A DNA stretch of 20,315 bases from Chara braunii (Eukaryota > Streptophyta > Charophyceae > Charales > Characeae), in NCBI GenBank assembly GCA_003427395.1, contig BFEA01000675.1, positions 95,026 through 115,340 of the forward strand. The letters are read 5' to 3'. This document shows, one piece after another, positions 7,532-16,370 of the stretch. The position numbers were made by a program, and so were the translations under genes. The notes beneath the pieces were generated by a model. The model was not told where the DNA came from. It saw nothing but the letters and a program-made list of their open reading frames with translations, and did not search any database. How positions within the stretch are numbered: position 1 is the stretch's first letter; every line of letters begins with the position of its first letter.

Positions 7532-8456
7532 TGCGAGGCTCAAGGCCTCGATAAGCCCTACTGGGCCTTCTTTTCAGTACAGTCGCCCGCCCTACGTGAA
7601 GGCAGGCCCGACCACGGTCTTTTTTGGGGTCTCCGCGCTACTGGGGAAATTCAAGCAGTTGCGCAACACCAGTTGGTCGAAAGCGCCCAGACCCTTGCTA
7701 CTTCTATCAAATGCTGAGTCAGACCCTGGGCGAGATACGCAACAAGGACCCAACATAGGCTGCGGGAAGTTGGGCACGGATAATTGCCACAGGCCCTGGG
7801 CCTGATTCGTCCAGACTGGGGCTCAACCTCCCAAGGCCTACCGGAAGCTTTTGGGCCGAGGCCCGGTGCATCCAAGCGCACGCAGCAGGCAGGCCACTTC
7901 CATTTAGGAAAGTGCCTGCCCCCACATTCCTCATTCAGGCACGGGCTGGATACTGGGCAAGCGCTGTTGCGCCAATGCTGACCAGCGGTCACGCGCTCAC
8001 GGGCGAGCTCGAAGGAGCACGCAACCATAGCCGAGCCGCGCTACTGTATGCGGGATGGGGCGCATGGTGGTCCTTCGGTGCACGTGGCATCTGTGAGTTG
8101 GGGATCGAGGTTGTGAGTGATACCAGAGACATACCTGGTGCTTGAGGCGAACGACATTGACCGAGATATGCTCGTACTTCGGGGAGCTGTTAACGTCACC
8201 AGCGACATTGTAGATAGGCTAGATAGGATTTGCCATTTGTAGCCTGGGCGCAAAACGTCAGATAAGATGTCGACATTGGTTCTTTATTGATGATGATGAG
8301 ACTATTCCAACATTGTCACTTATGAGTTTTTGCTCTGCTCTTATTTGGTGGGACTCGTGTTGCAATTTTTCTTTTGGTTCGAGGTCACGACTATCTGGTC
8401 TCATGTGTATGATGCTGCTTGGTTTCTGAAGTTCGCTATCGCTCATTTTCCTTGCA
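7532..8456 (+). repeat. 5' LTR
   Basis: It starts TGCGAGGCTCAAGGCC and ends TTTCCTTGCA, matching 14254-15182 along its whole length. The last ~120 bp (from about 8330) are much better conserved between the two LTRs than the first part. U3/R/U5 limits cannot be set from sequence alone, and no clear TATA box or polyadenylation signal stands out. Confidence 0.9.
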
Positions 8457-8459
8457 ATT

Positions 8460-8470
8460 TGGTATCAAAG
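8460..8470 (+). promoter_or_regulatory. Primer-binding site (initiator tRNA-Met type)
   Basis: TGGTATCAAAG lies three bases after the 5' LTR. It differs at one position from the TGGTATCAGAG complement of the 3' end of plant initiator tRNA-Met, the usual primer of plant LTR retrotransposons for minus-strand DNA synthesis. Confidence 0.88.
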
Positions 8471-9821
8471 TTGTGGTACGGTGCGCTCATCGGGCACTTG
8501 TCTTCTGCCTTTGTGGTACATGCATGCGGTCTGCTATGCGAGCAGCCGTAGGGAGTGTGTAGTGAAGAGGGGGAAGGCATGCAGGCGACCCAATAGGTGC
8601 GGGGTTCGCCAAGAAGGCAACGTGGTGAATGTGGGTGTTCCCAGTGTTATGAGAACTATCTGATGTGCGATTGATGCTGAGGTGGAACGGCGAAGAAATG
8701 CTGGTTATGTCGACGCAGCGATTGGTCATCACAGTTGGCATCAGGTCATCTGGTGAGAATATCTGTGGTTTGGGGCAGCTATTTTGAGGTACGTTGCAAC
8801 TAACCTTATCTACCCTCTTCGACACTTCTTATTGTGAGGATGTGTGTTCTGTCTTGAGAGTCTCCATGTGAGAAGTCGAGTGCGCTCAACCTTGAGAGTC
8901 GGCATTGTTCACGTGGAGCATCCGGAAGGAGAGGGCGGAGCTATCTGAAGGGCCTGGGACGAAGCACTGGGACACAATCACCATGCCAACCCACCGGGAG
9001 TAGAGCATGCATGCTTTGTTGCTTTGTCTGCTCGTTGCGCTGTTAGATGGGTGATGATAGGCAGGCCAGCCCTACAGGGGAGACGAGTACCGGGCGTCTA
9101 TAAACAAGCATCGGTGGGGTTACCTTCCACTGGTTGTGATCGTTGTCCTGTCTGCGACGTTAAATAATTTTTGAGGATTGCGGGGCCATCCATAAACGCC
9201 TCTTGATCAACCAGTGGTCGGTGTAAGGTTCGCTGCACGCGAGGGTAAACATTGTGCAGGGCTAGCCGGCTCAGCATACACTTGGGGCACAGGGGTGGGC
9301 CGTGTGCACACCTTTAGACACGCACGCTATTCTGGATTGCTCAGGGACGCTGACGTCAAGTGACCATCAAGAGGAACCGAGGGAGGGGTAGATTTCAAGT
9401 GATAAGTTCCTGCTAAATTCCACTCTGCAAATATCCACACAGGCGATTCTATTTTTATTTTGATTAGTTAGATGGACTACCATTGACATCTAACAGACAA
9501 CAATAGTTAAAAAAATGCTTTCTGTTCGTGGATTAATTAATTAAAAATAGTTTCGTTTGTAGGAATCTGGAGTACCTGTTGGACCCAAATGTATATACTC
9601 TGACTTAGCCACTCATTGATTATTTTATTTTAAATCGGTTTGTGCATTACGCTGCGGTAGGCATCGAGTGTGACCTAGTGCAGATTGTGTATAGTTTTGT
9701 AGCTTATGAGCGACAGGGAGACCACTAGCGAGGACGGCAGGATCTTGCAATCGGCTAGATGCCCGATAGCCCACGTGGCATTAGGACCCGAGGGTGACAG
9801 GTTACTGTTCCGCCAACTTAG
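8471..9821. other. Untranslated leader of the LTR retrotransposon
   Basis: About 1.35 kb between the primer-binding site and the first gag-like frame hold no supported gene. The right part (9440-9650) is AT-rich, including the palindromic run TTAATTAATTAA near 9532. Packaging or dimerisation signals would be expected in such a leader, but I cannot identify any. Confidence 0.6.
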
Positions 9822-10719
9822 GGAGAGATAACAGCAGCAGGGAGAGCTAGGGCAACAGAGGCCAGCAGTGCGTTTGCAAGCGAAGCCGCTGCTTCAACAG
9901 CCATGGCAACTGCTGCGCAGCAGAGTTCCCAGGCCAGCAGTTCAGGGACCGTAGGGTCAATGATTGCGCAGACCCTGAGTGAGTCCATTGAGGTTATGGC
10001 AAGCCAGCCAATAGTGTTGACCCTTGAAGAGGTCGACATACCGCAAGCAGCACATTGCGAGGCACAACTACAGAAGACTTTAGGAGAGATGAAGGCAGCG
10101 AAAGAAAGACCGATCAGAAGAAGATCAAGGATGCAGCGGAGACAAGCGGACGTTAGTGAGTTAGAGGGAATGGACCTGACAAACATGGAATGACGATGTG
10201 AGGACCCTGCGTGTAGTCCTGCTAGATGTAGTGGAAATGTAGGACCATCAGACGACTCTCTTACAGGACATCCAACAGAGCCTGGTCGTGCTGGTCGGGC
10301 GAGCTCAGGCAACACCATCACCATCAGGGCTTGGTGCCTGGCCTGTGGTACAGCCTCGTCCTTTCGTCCCACCGGTGACTGGGGTATCCTCGTGTGTCTC
10401 TCCAACATCGGTCCAAGCCGCTTCCCTAGGTGTGCAACTAACAAGAGGGTTCTCAGTAGGTCCTAGTGTACAGGTTCCTGTACATTCAGTGTATTCCCAA
10501 CCTCCGTCGCAGGTTGCCGTAACTGGGCAGCCTGCTGTCTCGCAGCCAGCACAGCCTCAGGGCACACAGCCCCAGCTGCAGCTAGTGCAGCAACCTGCGC
10601 CCCAGGGTCCACAACCCAGAGTGGGGCAGATACCGGGATAAACACAATGGGTTCCAAAGACGGCCATCACCTCACCCAAACCCTTTTCAGGGGACAAGAG
10701 CTAGAGGAGGAGTGGTCTA
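9822..10719 (+). pseudogene. gag remnant
   Basis: An Ala/Ser/Gln-rich frame is open from 9822; its first ATG is at 9903 and it stops at 10194. Coding then seems to continue in the next frame: WNDDVRTLRVVLLDV and a coil-like segment with TAG at 10240-10242. After that come a Pro/Gln/Val-rich spacer (10288-10641), a TAA, and WVPKTAITSPKPFSGDK, which resembles the entry to a retrotransposon gag domain. The gag core (normally ~100 residues) and the CCHC zinc knuckle are missing: within ~30 bases the sequence passes to protease-like remnants. Gag normally forms the virus-like particle; this copy could not. The assignment rests on position and composition more than motifs. Confidence 0.6.
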
Positions 10720-11435
10720 GATCAGGCCCGCTAGCTTTTTGTACGACATTAGCTAAAGCCCCTAAGGATGAGATGTTCGTCGGCGAGGTGGTTATTGGCG
10801 ACTGCAAGCCGGGGCCTATTATGACCCTTGTTCGACGCGAAACTTTATCAGTCGCTCGTGCGTTGAGAGGCTGCGCTTACAGGGGCAAGTGCAGCACCTG
10901 AGTCGACCTGTGGAGTCGACCTGTGGAGCCGACCTGTGCCAACAAACAGCGCATGGTAGTCAATGACTACCTTAAGGACGTTGAGTGCTGTTTCTCGTAC
11001 GCGGGAGGGGAACTGAGACATTGCGTCTCGTTCCTAATCAGTGATGATCTCCCAATGGACATCCTGTTGGGTATGTACTATCTTTCGCTTGCACAGCCCC
11101 AGTTTGACTGGGACCGAAAAGTGGTCAAACACACTTTGCCCGGTGGGGGGACCGCCAGATTACACAAGTTTAAGGCTAGTAGTCTGATCGAGTCCTATGG
11201 GTGCATGTGTGCGGCCGCATTCTACAATTATTATAAGCAAAATTCGGAGGAGGGTATGTATCTAATTTATGTCTTTGCAGCAGGCAAGACAGTGAAAATG
11301 TTGTCGGAGATAGAGGGAGTAGTCACTAAGTACCCTGATCTATTTGAAGAGCCGAAAGGGGTTGTTGAGAGGGAGGTCGTCCACGTGATAGAGATTATCC
11401 CAAGGTCTAGCATTCCGAAGGGTAGGATCTATTAG
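10720..11435 (+). pseudogene. Aspartic protease remnant and linker
   Basis: The C-terminal half of a Ty3-type protease is clear: CCFSYAGGELRHCVSFLISD followed by LPMDILLGMYYL (around 10987-11090), matching the family's LPxDxxLGMxWL block, then a QPQFDWDRK tail and a linker ending VIEIIPRSSIPKGRIY. The catalytic D-S/T-G is not intact. The best candidate is D-Q-A at 10720-10728 in a different frame, followed by LFVRH, which would be its degraded form. TGA (10899-10901) and TAG (11433-11435) interrupt the frame. The protease would have released the pol enzymes from the polyprotein. Confidence 0.65.
10900..10938. repeat. Three tandem 13 bp units inside the protease region
   Basis: GAGTCGACCTGTG occurs at 10900-10912 and 10913-10925, and GAGCCGACCTGTG at 10926-10938. 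Because 13 is not a multiple of three, each added unit shifts the frame. Two extra copies would displace the protease N-terminus from its C-terminus. Confidence 0.9.
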
Positions 11436-12602
11436 ATGTATCCAGACGAGCTTGATGAGCTCCGCCGGCAACTCAAGGAACTCGTAGAGAAGGGTTGGAT
11501 CCGACCAAGTGTCTCCCCTTACGGATCGCCAATCTTATTTGTACCAAAGAAGGGGGGAACTTTGAGGATGTGCATTGACTATAGGGGCCTCAATGCCATC
11601 ACCGTGAAGAACAGAGAGCCCCTACCGCGCATCGATGACTTGTTGGACCGAGTGCAAGGATGTCGGTACTTCAGTAAGATAGATCTGAAGTCCGGGTACC
11701 ATCAAATTGCAAAACGGCTTGAGGATCAACACAAAACCGCTTTTCAGACAAGGTATGGTCTGTACGAGTTTGTGGTGATGCCTTTCGGCCTTTGCAATGC
11801 TCCTGGCACCTTTCAGCACGCAATGAACCGGATCTTTCATGACTACTTGGATAAGTTTGTCATCGTGTACCTTGATGATATACTTATCTTCAGGTGTCGA
11901 GGAGCATGTTGGTCATTTAGACAAAGTCCTTAGTCTCCTTCGGCAACACAAGTTCAAGATCAACAGCGAGAAGTGCGAGTTTGGCCGCACCCGTATCTTG
12001 TACTTGGGTCATGAGATTTCCGCAGAGGGATTGAAGCCTGATAACTCAAAGGTGGCCAGCATTCGTGATTGGCCGCGTCCTCAGTCTATGACTGAGATGA
12101 GGTCCTTAGGGATGATTGGCTACTATCACAATTTTATGAAGAACTATAGGATAGTTGCCGCCCCTTTGACGGACCTGACTCGCCTTGACACCCCATGGAA
12201 GTGGACAGATAGTTGTGAGGTTGCCTTTAGACATCTGAAGCATGCGCTGACACACCATGAGGTCTTGAAGCTTCCTGATCCCGACAAGCCGTTTATAGTA
12301 ACCACGGATGCTAGCCAATATGGCATAGGTGTCGTGCTCGCGCAGCAGGAGGGGCCAAAGTTGAGGCCTGTCGAGTACATGTCCAAAAAGATGCCCTCTC
12401 AGAAGTTGGCGAAGTCCACCTATGAGAAGGAGCTCTATGCGATCTATAAGGCGCTAACCCACTGGAGGCACTACCTCCTTGGGAGGTTCTTCTACGTCAG
12501 GACTGATCACCAGACACTGAAGTGGATGAGAACCCAGCTAGTTCTCTCTAATGCATTGAAAAGATGGATCAAAGTCGTTGAACGATATGACTTGAGCCTC
12601 GG
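11436..12602 (+). pseudogene. Reverse transcriptase and RNase H of the younger Ty3/gypsy element
   Basis: The frame starting at 11436 gives [54 protein letters not shown] (motif A Asp at 11682-11684), [14 protein letters not shown] and YLDDILIF (catalytic Asp pair at 11874-11879). A 1-2 base indel at about 11892-11896 moves the message to another frame, which carries [19 protein letters not shown], the connection domain and RNase H. RNase H has Asp in TTDASQYGIG (12307-12309), Glu in YEKELYAI (12430-12432) and Asp in RTDHQTL (12505-12507), so its acidic triad is kept. A second indel near 12597-12602 returns to the first frame. The enzyme pair would copy element RNA to DNA, but the frameshifts should kill it. 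Confidence 0.9.
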
Positions 12603-13949
12603 TACATCAAAGGAGAGTATAACAGAGTTGCTGATGCGTTGTCGCGTAGGCCAGACTTCCTCGGTGCGTTGATAACTGAGTTTGGGCTTGCGGAAGATGT
12701 CACTCGATCTTTGGTGGAAGCCTACCGCGAGGATCCGTTTATGGCTGAGATCATATGCAGACTCGAGGCGAAGGACAAAGTGACTTCTGCCGAGTTTGAG
12801 TTGGTCAACGGCCTGTTGTTCCTTGAGAAGACCGGGAATAAACGGTTGTGTGTGCCTAATCGGGAGTCTTTGCGTTGTTTATTTTTAGGTGAGTGTCACG
12901 ATGCCACATGACATTTTGGCTATAAAAAGACTGCATCCAACTTGCTGCAGCAGTTCTGGTGGCCCACAATGATGAGAGACACCGAGCTGTAAATGGAGAC
13001 TTGTCAAGTATGTCAAAGAGACGAGCCACGTACACAGGCCCCTCTTGGGCTTCTCAAGCCCCTTCCGATACCGGAAAGGCCCCGTGAGAGCCTGTCCATG
13101 GACTTCATGGACACACTGGTTACCAACAAGAGTGGAATGCGATATGTCTACGTCATTGTGGATAGGTTTAGTAAGTACGCTAGGTTAGTCGCAATGCCTG
13201 CAACAGCCAAGACTGAGTACGTAATCAAGCTGTTCAAGGAAAACGGGGTCAGAGATTTTGGATTGCCAAAGTCTATCGTGAGTGACCGGGACATGCGATT
13301 TACTAGTAAACTGTGTAAGGATGCAGCTGCAGAACAAGGTACACAACTGCAGATGACCTCCGGGAACCACCCAGAGGCAAACGGGCAAGCAGAGCAGCTG
13401 AATCGCGCTATACAACACCTGTTGAGGCACTACATTAAGCCCAACCGGGTGGACTGGGATGAGAAACTGGCTTTCATCGCCAGCCTGTACAACAATGTTG
13501 TGCACAACGCAACAGGGGTGAGTCCAAACAGCCTGCTACTGACATTCAGTCCTAGACTGCCTCTAGACTTCCTACTACCTGAGAGTCAGCCGACAACTGC
13601 ACCTGGTACACTAGAATTTGCTTATCGATATGAACAGTTGATGCAGCAAGCTGGAGAACAGATGCACAGGGCACAAGCGGCGATGATAGAGTCTGAGAAC
13701 AAGCACCGCCGCCCATCTACATTCCAAGTAGGGGACAGAGTTTGGGTCAAGTCCTCAGAACTGGGACAAGAGCACAGGATACCTTGTAAGCTCATGCCAC
13801 AGTACTTTGGACCCTGGGAGGTTCTGGATATTGTCAGGGATGATCCAAACGGGCCGTCATATGTAATTCAGATCCCTGGTCACCTTCACACTTACCCTGT
13901 CTTCCACGCCTCCAAGCTTGCACCTTTCAAAGAAACTGATCACTTTCCC
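12603..13949 (+). pseudogene. Integrase of the younger Ty3/gypsy element
   Basis: It opens with YIKGEYNRVADALSRRPDFL, the RNase H-integrase junction. An HHCC zinc-binding module follows: HDAT-stop-HFGYKK (12897-12930) and CQVC (near 13002). The catalytic core is present: Asp in LSMDFMD (13101-13103), Asp in IVSDRD (13284-13286) and Glu in NGQAEQLNR (13392-13394). After it come a C-terminal GPY/F-like motif (YFGPWEVL, near 13803-13826) and the YPVFHASKLAPF block. Core length and order are normal for the family. Two stops disable it: TGA at 12909-12911, in place of the usual Gly, and TAA at 12990-12992. The long frame between 12993 and 13949 is otherwise clean. Confidence 0.92.
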
Positions 13950-13952
13950 TGA

Positions 13953-14213
13953 CGACGCTCAATGCTGCCCCCAACCATGGATGGAGAGGTCAACATCGAT
14001 GGCATCGTGGACCATAGGGAAATGCCAGTTCCAAGACCTTCAGGTAGAGGACGTCCTTTGAAGCTGAAGCTGCAGTACCGTGTTCAGTTCAAACATCATA
14101 CTGATCCAAAGGAGGATAGATGGTTTACTCGGGAGGAACTGATGCAGAACGCCCCACAGGTTGTCGCCCACTACGAGAAGTTGCTGCAGAAAGGAAAGTG
14201 TCAGATTGACTAA
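13953..14213 (+). pseudogene. Chromodomain-like C-terminal tail of pol
   Basis: It is in the same frame as integrase, separated from it only by TGA (13950-13952), probably from an Arg CGA codon. It contains DGIVDHREMPV, a Gly/Arg-rich linker, then YRVQFKHH and RWFTREELMQNAPQVVAHYE, the position and pattern of the chromodomain-like modules of chromoviruses (beta strands with a Trp, then a C-terminal helix). It ends at TAA 14211-14213. In chromoviruses such a tail guides integration to particular chromatin. The older element has the same module at 17645-17745, so both belong to this branch of Ty3/gypsy. Confidence 0.75.
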
Positions 14214-14240
14214 TGGAACTTTTCAGAGGACTGTCGAAGT

Positions 14241-14253
14241 ATGGAGGAGGGAA
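14241..14253 (+). promoter_or_regulatory. Polypurine tract
   Basis: ATGGAGGAGGGAA lies directly before the TG of the 3' LTR. A purine run at this place primes plus-strand DNA synthesis in LTR retrotransposons. One pyrimidine interrupts it near the left end. Confidence 0.75.
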
Positions 14254-15182
14254 TGCAAGGCTCAAGGCCTCGATAAGCCCTACTGGGCCCTCTTTTCAGT
14301 ACAGTTGCCCACCCTAAGTGAAGGGAGGCCCGACCACGGTCTATTTTGGGGTTTCCGCGCTACTGGGGAAATTCAGGCAGTTGCGCAACGCTATTTGGTT
14401 GAAAGCGCCTAGGCCCTGGCTACTTTTATCAAATGCATCTGAGTCAGGCCCTGGGCGAGATACGCAACAAGGACCCAACACAGGCTGCGGGAAGTTGGGC
14501 ACGGATAACTGTTACAGGCCCTGGGCCTGATTCGTCCAGACTGGGGTTCAGCCTCTCGGGGCCTACCGGAAGCTTCTAGGCCAAGGCCCGTTGCACCCAG
14601 GCGCACGCAGCAAGCAGGCCACTTCCATTTAGGAAAGTGCCTACCCCCGCATTGCTCATTTGGGCACTGGTTGCATGTTGCGCAAGCGCTGCTACGCTAA
14701 CACTGGCCAGCGCTCACGCGCTCACGGACGAGCTGGAAGGAGCAGGCAGCCATAGCTGAGTTGCGCTGCTGTATGCTGGATGGGGTGCATGTTGGTCCTT
14801 GGGTGCACGTGGCATTTGTGAGTGGGGGATCGAGGTTGTGAGTGATACGAGAGACATACTGGTGCTTGAGGTGCACGGCATTGGCCGAGATCTGCTCGTA
14901 CTTCGGGGAGCCGTTGACGTCACCAGCGACATTGTTGATAGGCTAGATAGGATCTGCCATCATTTGTAGTCTGGGCGCAAAGCGCCAAATAGGATGTTGA
15001 CATTGGTTCTTTGTTGTTGATGATGAGACTATCCAACATTGTCACTTATGAGTTTTTGTTGTGCTCTTATTTGGTGGGACTCGTGTTGCAATTCTGCTTT
15101 TGGTTNGAGGTCACGACTATCTGGTCTCATGTGTATGATGCTGCTTGGTTTCTGAAGTTCGCTATCGCTAATTTTCCTTGCA
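14254..15182 (+). repeat. 3' LTR
   Basis: It starts TGCAAGGCTCAAGGCC and ends TTTCCTTGCA and is the partner of 7532-8456. Differences from the 5' LTR are mainly C/T and G/A, plus small indels (for example ATC added near 14435 and CAT near 14962). It has one unresolved base at 15106. CACC follows at 15183-15186, repeating the four bases before the 5' LTR. Confidence 0.9.
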
Positions 15183-15641
15183 CACCCATTGTCGAGCCTA
15201 ACCGGTAAGAATGTACCTTACACATGGAGTGATGCATGCGAGACCACGTTTCAAACCTTGAAAGGGGCTTTGGTGAGTCGTCAGGTGCTCCACATTGAAG
15301 ATCCTAAACTTGAATTTGTAGTCACAATGGAAGTGAGCCAATATGGGATTGGCGCAATGCTGCAACAAGATGATGGTGATGGCTTGCGCTCGCTTGAATA
15401 CGACAGCAAACATATGCCAGCAATAGGGTAGCTACTTCCACATACATGCCCCAGCTGTATGCTTTGCGTGGGTGGGGTTGGACTATTCAAAATATCATCC
15501 CTTGAGACACCAGTTCAAAGTCTTCTCAAATCATGAGACTTCGCAATGGATTATCTCGCAGACTAACTTATCCACAACGCTGTCCCGCTCGTTGCATGAA
15601 ATTGATGTCTGAAGCACAATAACCAGGGAGATTTGATGATG
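15183..15641 (+). pseudogene. RNase H remnant of the old Ty3/gypsy element
   Basis: It continues the connection domain interrupted at 7531: LTGKNVPYTWSDACETTFQTLK, then EFVVTMEVSQYGIGAMLQQD, where the catalytic Asp of the usual TTDASQYGIG has become Glu. In shifted frames VATSTYM...QLYALR-like sequence follows, then FKVFSNHETSQW, where Asp of SDHETL is Asn. The block ends with SRSLHEIDV near 15609. Stops at 15429 and 15616 and frame changes are present. With two of three active-site acids replaced, it could not work even if the frames were whole. Confidence 0.8.
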
Positions 15642-15955
15642 ATAAGCCTAGGCTCTCTCTTAAACAGGAAAAAACTAGGGTTCACGTATGAGACTTGTAG
15701 TGATATGCTTACCCCTAGCACTCAAAGTGCCCGATACGGCGTGGCTCGTTCGGTAGTGCTTCAATCAGGGTTGGGGAGGGAGGTGGGAACCTGCTTAGCC
15801 CTGATTAACCGATGTCCAGTCAAAGCTCACTAGAATGGATGATGACCCTGGCTATACTCAGGTAGGACCTTGGGAGTACGGATGCGCCGGGAACCGTGAT
15901 GATGAGTAAGGGTGCGAGGGTGTCTCATAGGGGACCAGTTAGGTAATACATCCGG
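15642..15955. mobile_element. Possible insertion inside the old element (about 314 bp)
   Basis: This stretch separates the end of RNase H from the A-rich linker before integrase and has no counterpart in the younger element, where the two domains are joined by about 15 codons. GATGAT occurs on both sides (around 15636-15641 and 15956-15961), a possible 6 bp target duplication, though the motif is low in complexity. The insert has no open frame of note and I see no certain tRNA or 5S box pair. Alternatively the inserted block runs to the A-rich tract at 16015-16037. Confidence 0.35.
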
Positions 15956-16011
15956 ATGATCAAATGGTCAAGTGCTGACGGGCCAGCCATATGCCTAATA
16001 GCCAGCCTCTA

Positions 16012-16370
16012 CTTCAAAAGAAAAAAAAGAAAAAAAGGTTGTTACAATCGAGTTACTTATACTTTATCTCGACACCTCGAGTATTTAACTTGCCAAGTCA
16101 AATCTTATGGCCTCCAACATAAACTGAAGGAGGATCTGTTTGAGCATACCACCAAGGATACAGACTACAGCCTTTACAACAACTTGGACTTCGAAAAAAA
16201 AAAAAAGAAAAAAAAAAGTTGTTACAATTGAGTTACTGATACTTTATCTCGCCACCTTGAGTATTTGACTTGCCTCGTTAAATCCTATCGCCTCCAACAT
16301 AAACTGAAGGAGGATCTGTTTGCGCATACCGCCAAGGATACAGACTACGGTCCAATCCTCGAGCAGCTCA
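16012..16370. repeat. 180 bp tandem duplication with A-rich starts
   Basis: Two consecutive units begin with CTTC followed by an A-rich run (16015-16037 and 16194-16218). They then share GTTGTTACAAT, a DTLSRHLEYLTC-like coding segment, CCTCCAACATAAACTGAAGG and GATACAGACTAC. The repeat period is 180 bases. The coding sense corresponds to the VADALSRRPDFL junction through the start of the integrase zinc module, so the duplication arose in the old element after or during its decay. Confidence 0.85.

Larger units (their letters stand above)
7532..15182 (+). mobile_element. Complete but inactive Ty3/gypsy LTR retrotransposon (7.65 kb)
   Basis: Two direct LTRs (7532-8456 and 14254-15182) begin with TG and end with CA. 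A tRNA-iMet primer-binding site follows the left LTR and a purine tract precedes the right one. The internal region runs leader, gag remnant, protease remnant, reverse transcriptase, RNase H, integrase, chromodomain-like tail, which is the Ty3/gypsy order. CACC flanks both sides (7528-7531 and 15183-15186), a 4 bp target duplication. The host site is the RNase H connection of the older element. The LTRs differ by roughly 10% over the first third that I compared by eye, mostly transitions, so the insertion is not recent. Confidence 0.92.

Noticed and set aside
15723-15900. 5S rRNA-like or tRNA-like promoter in the 15642-15955 insert
   Set aside because: GGATGATGACC and nearby GTGGCTCGTTCGGTAG loosely resemble polymerase III boxes, but spacing and the rest of the match fail.
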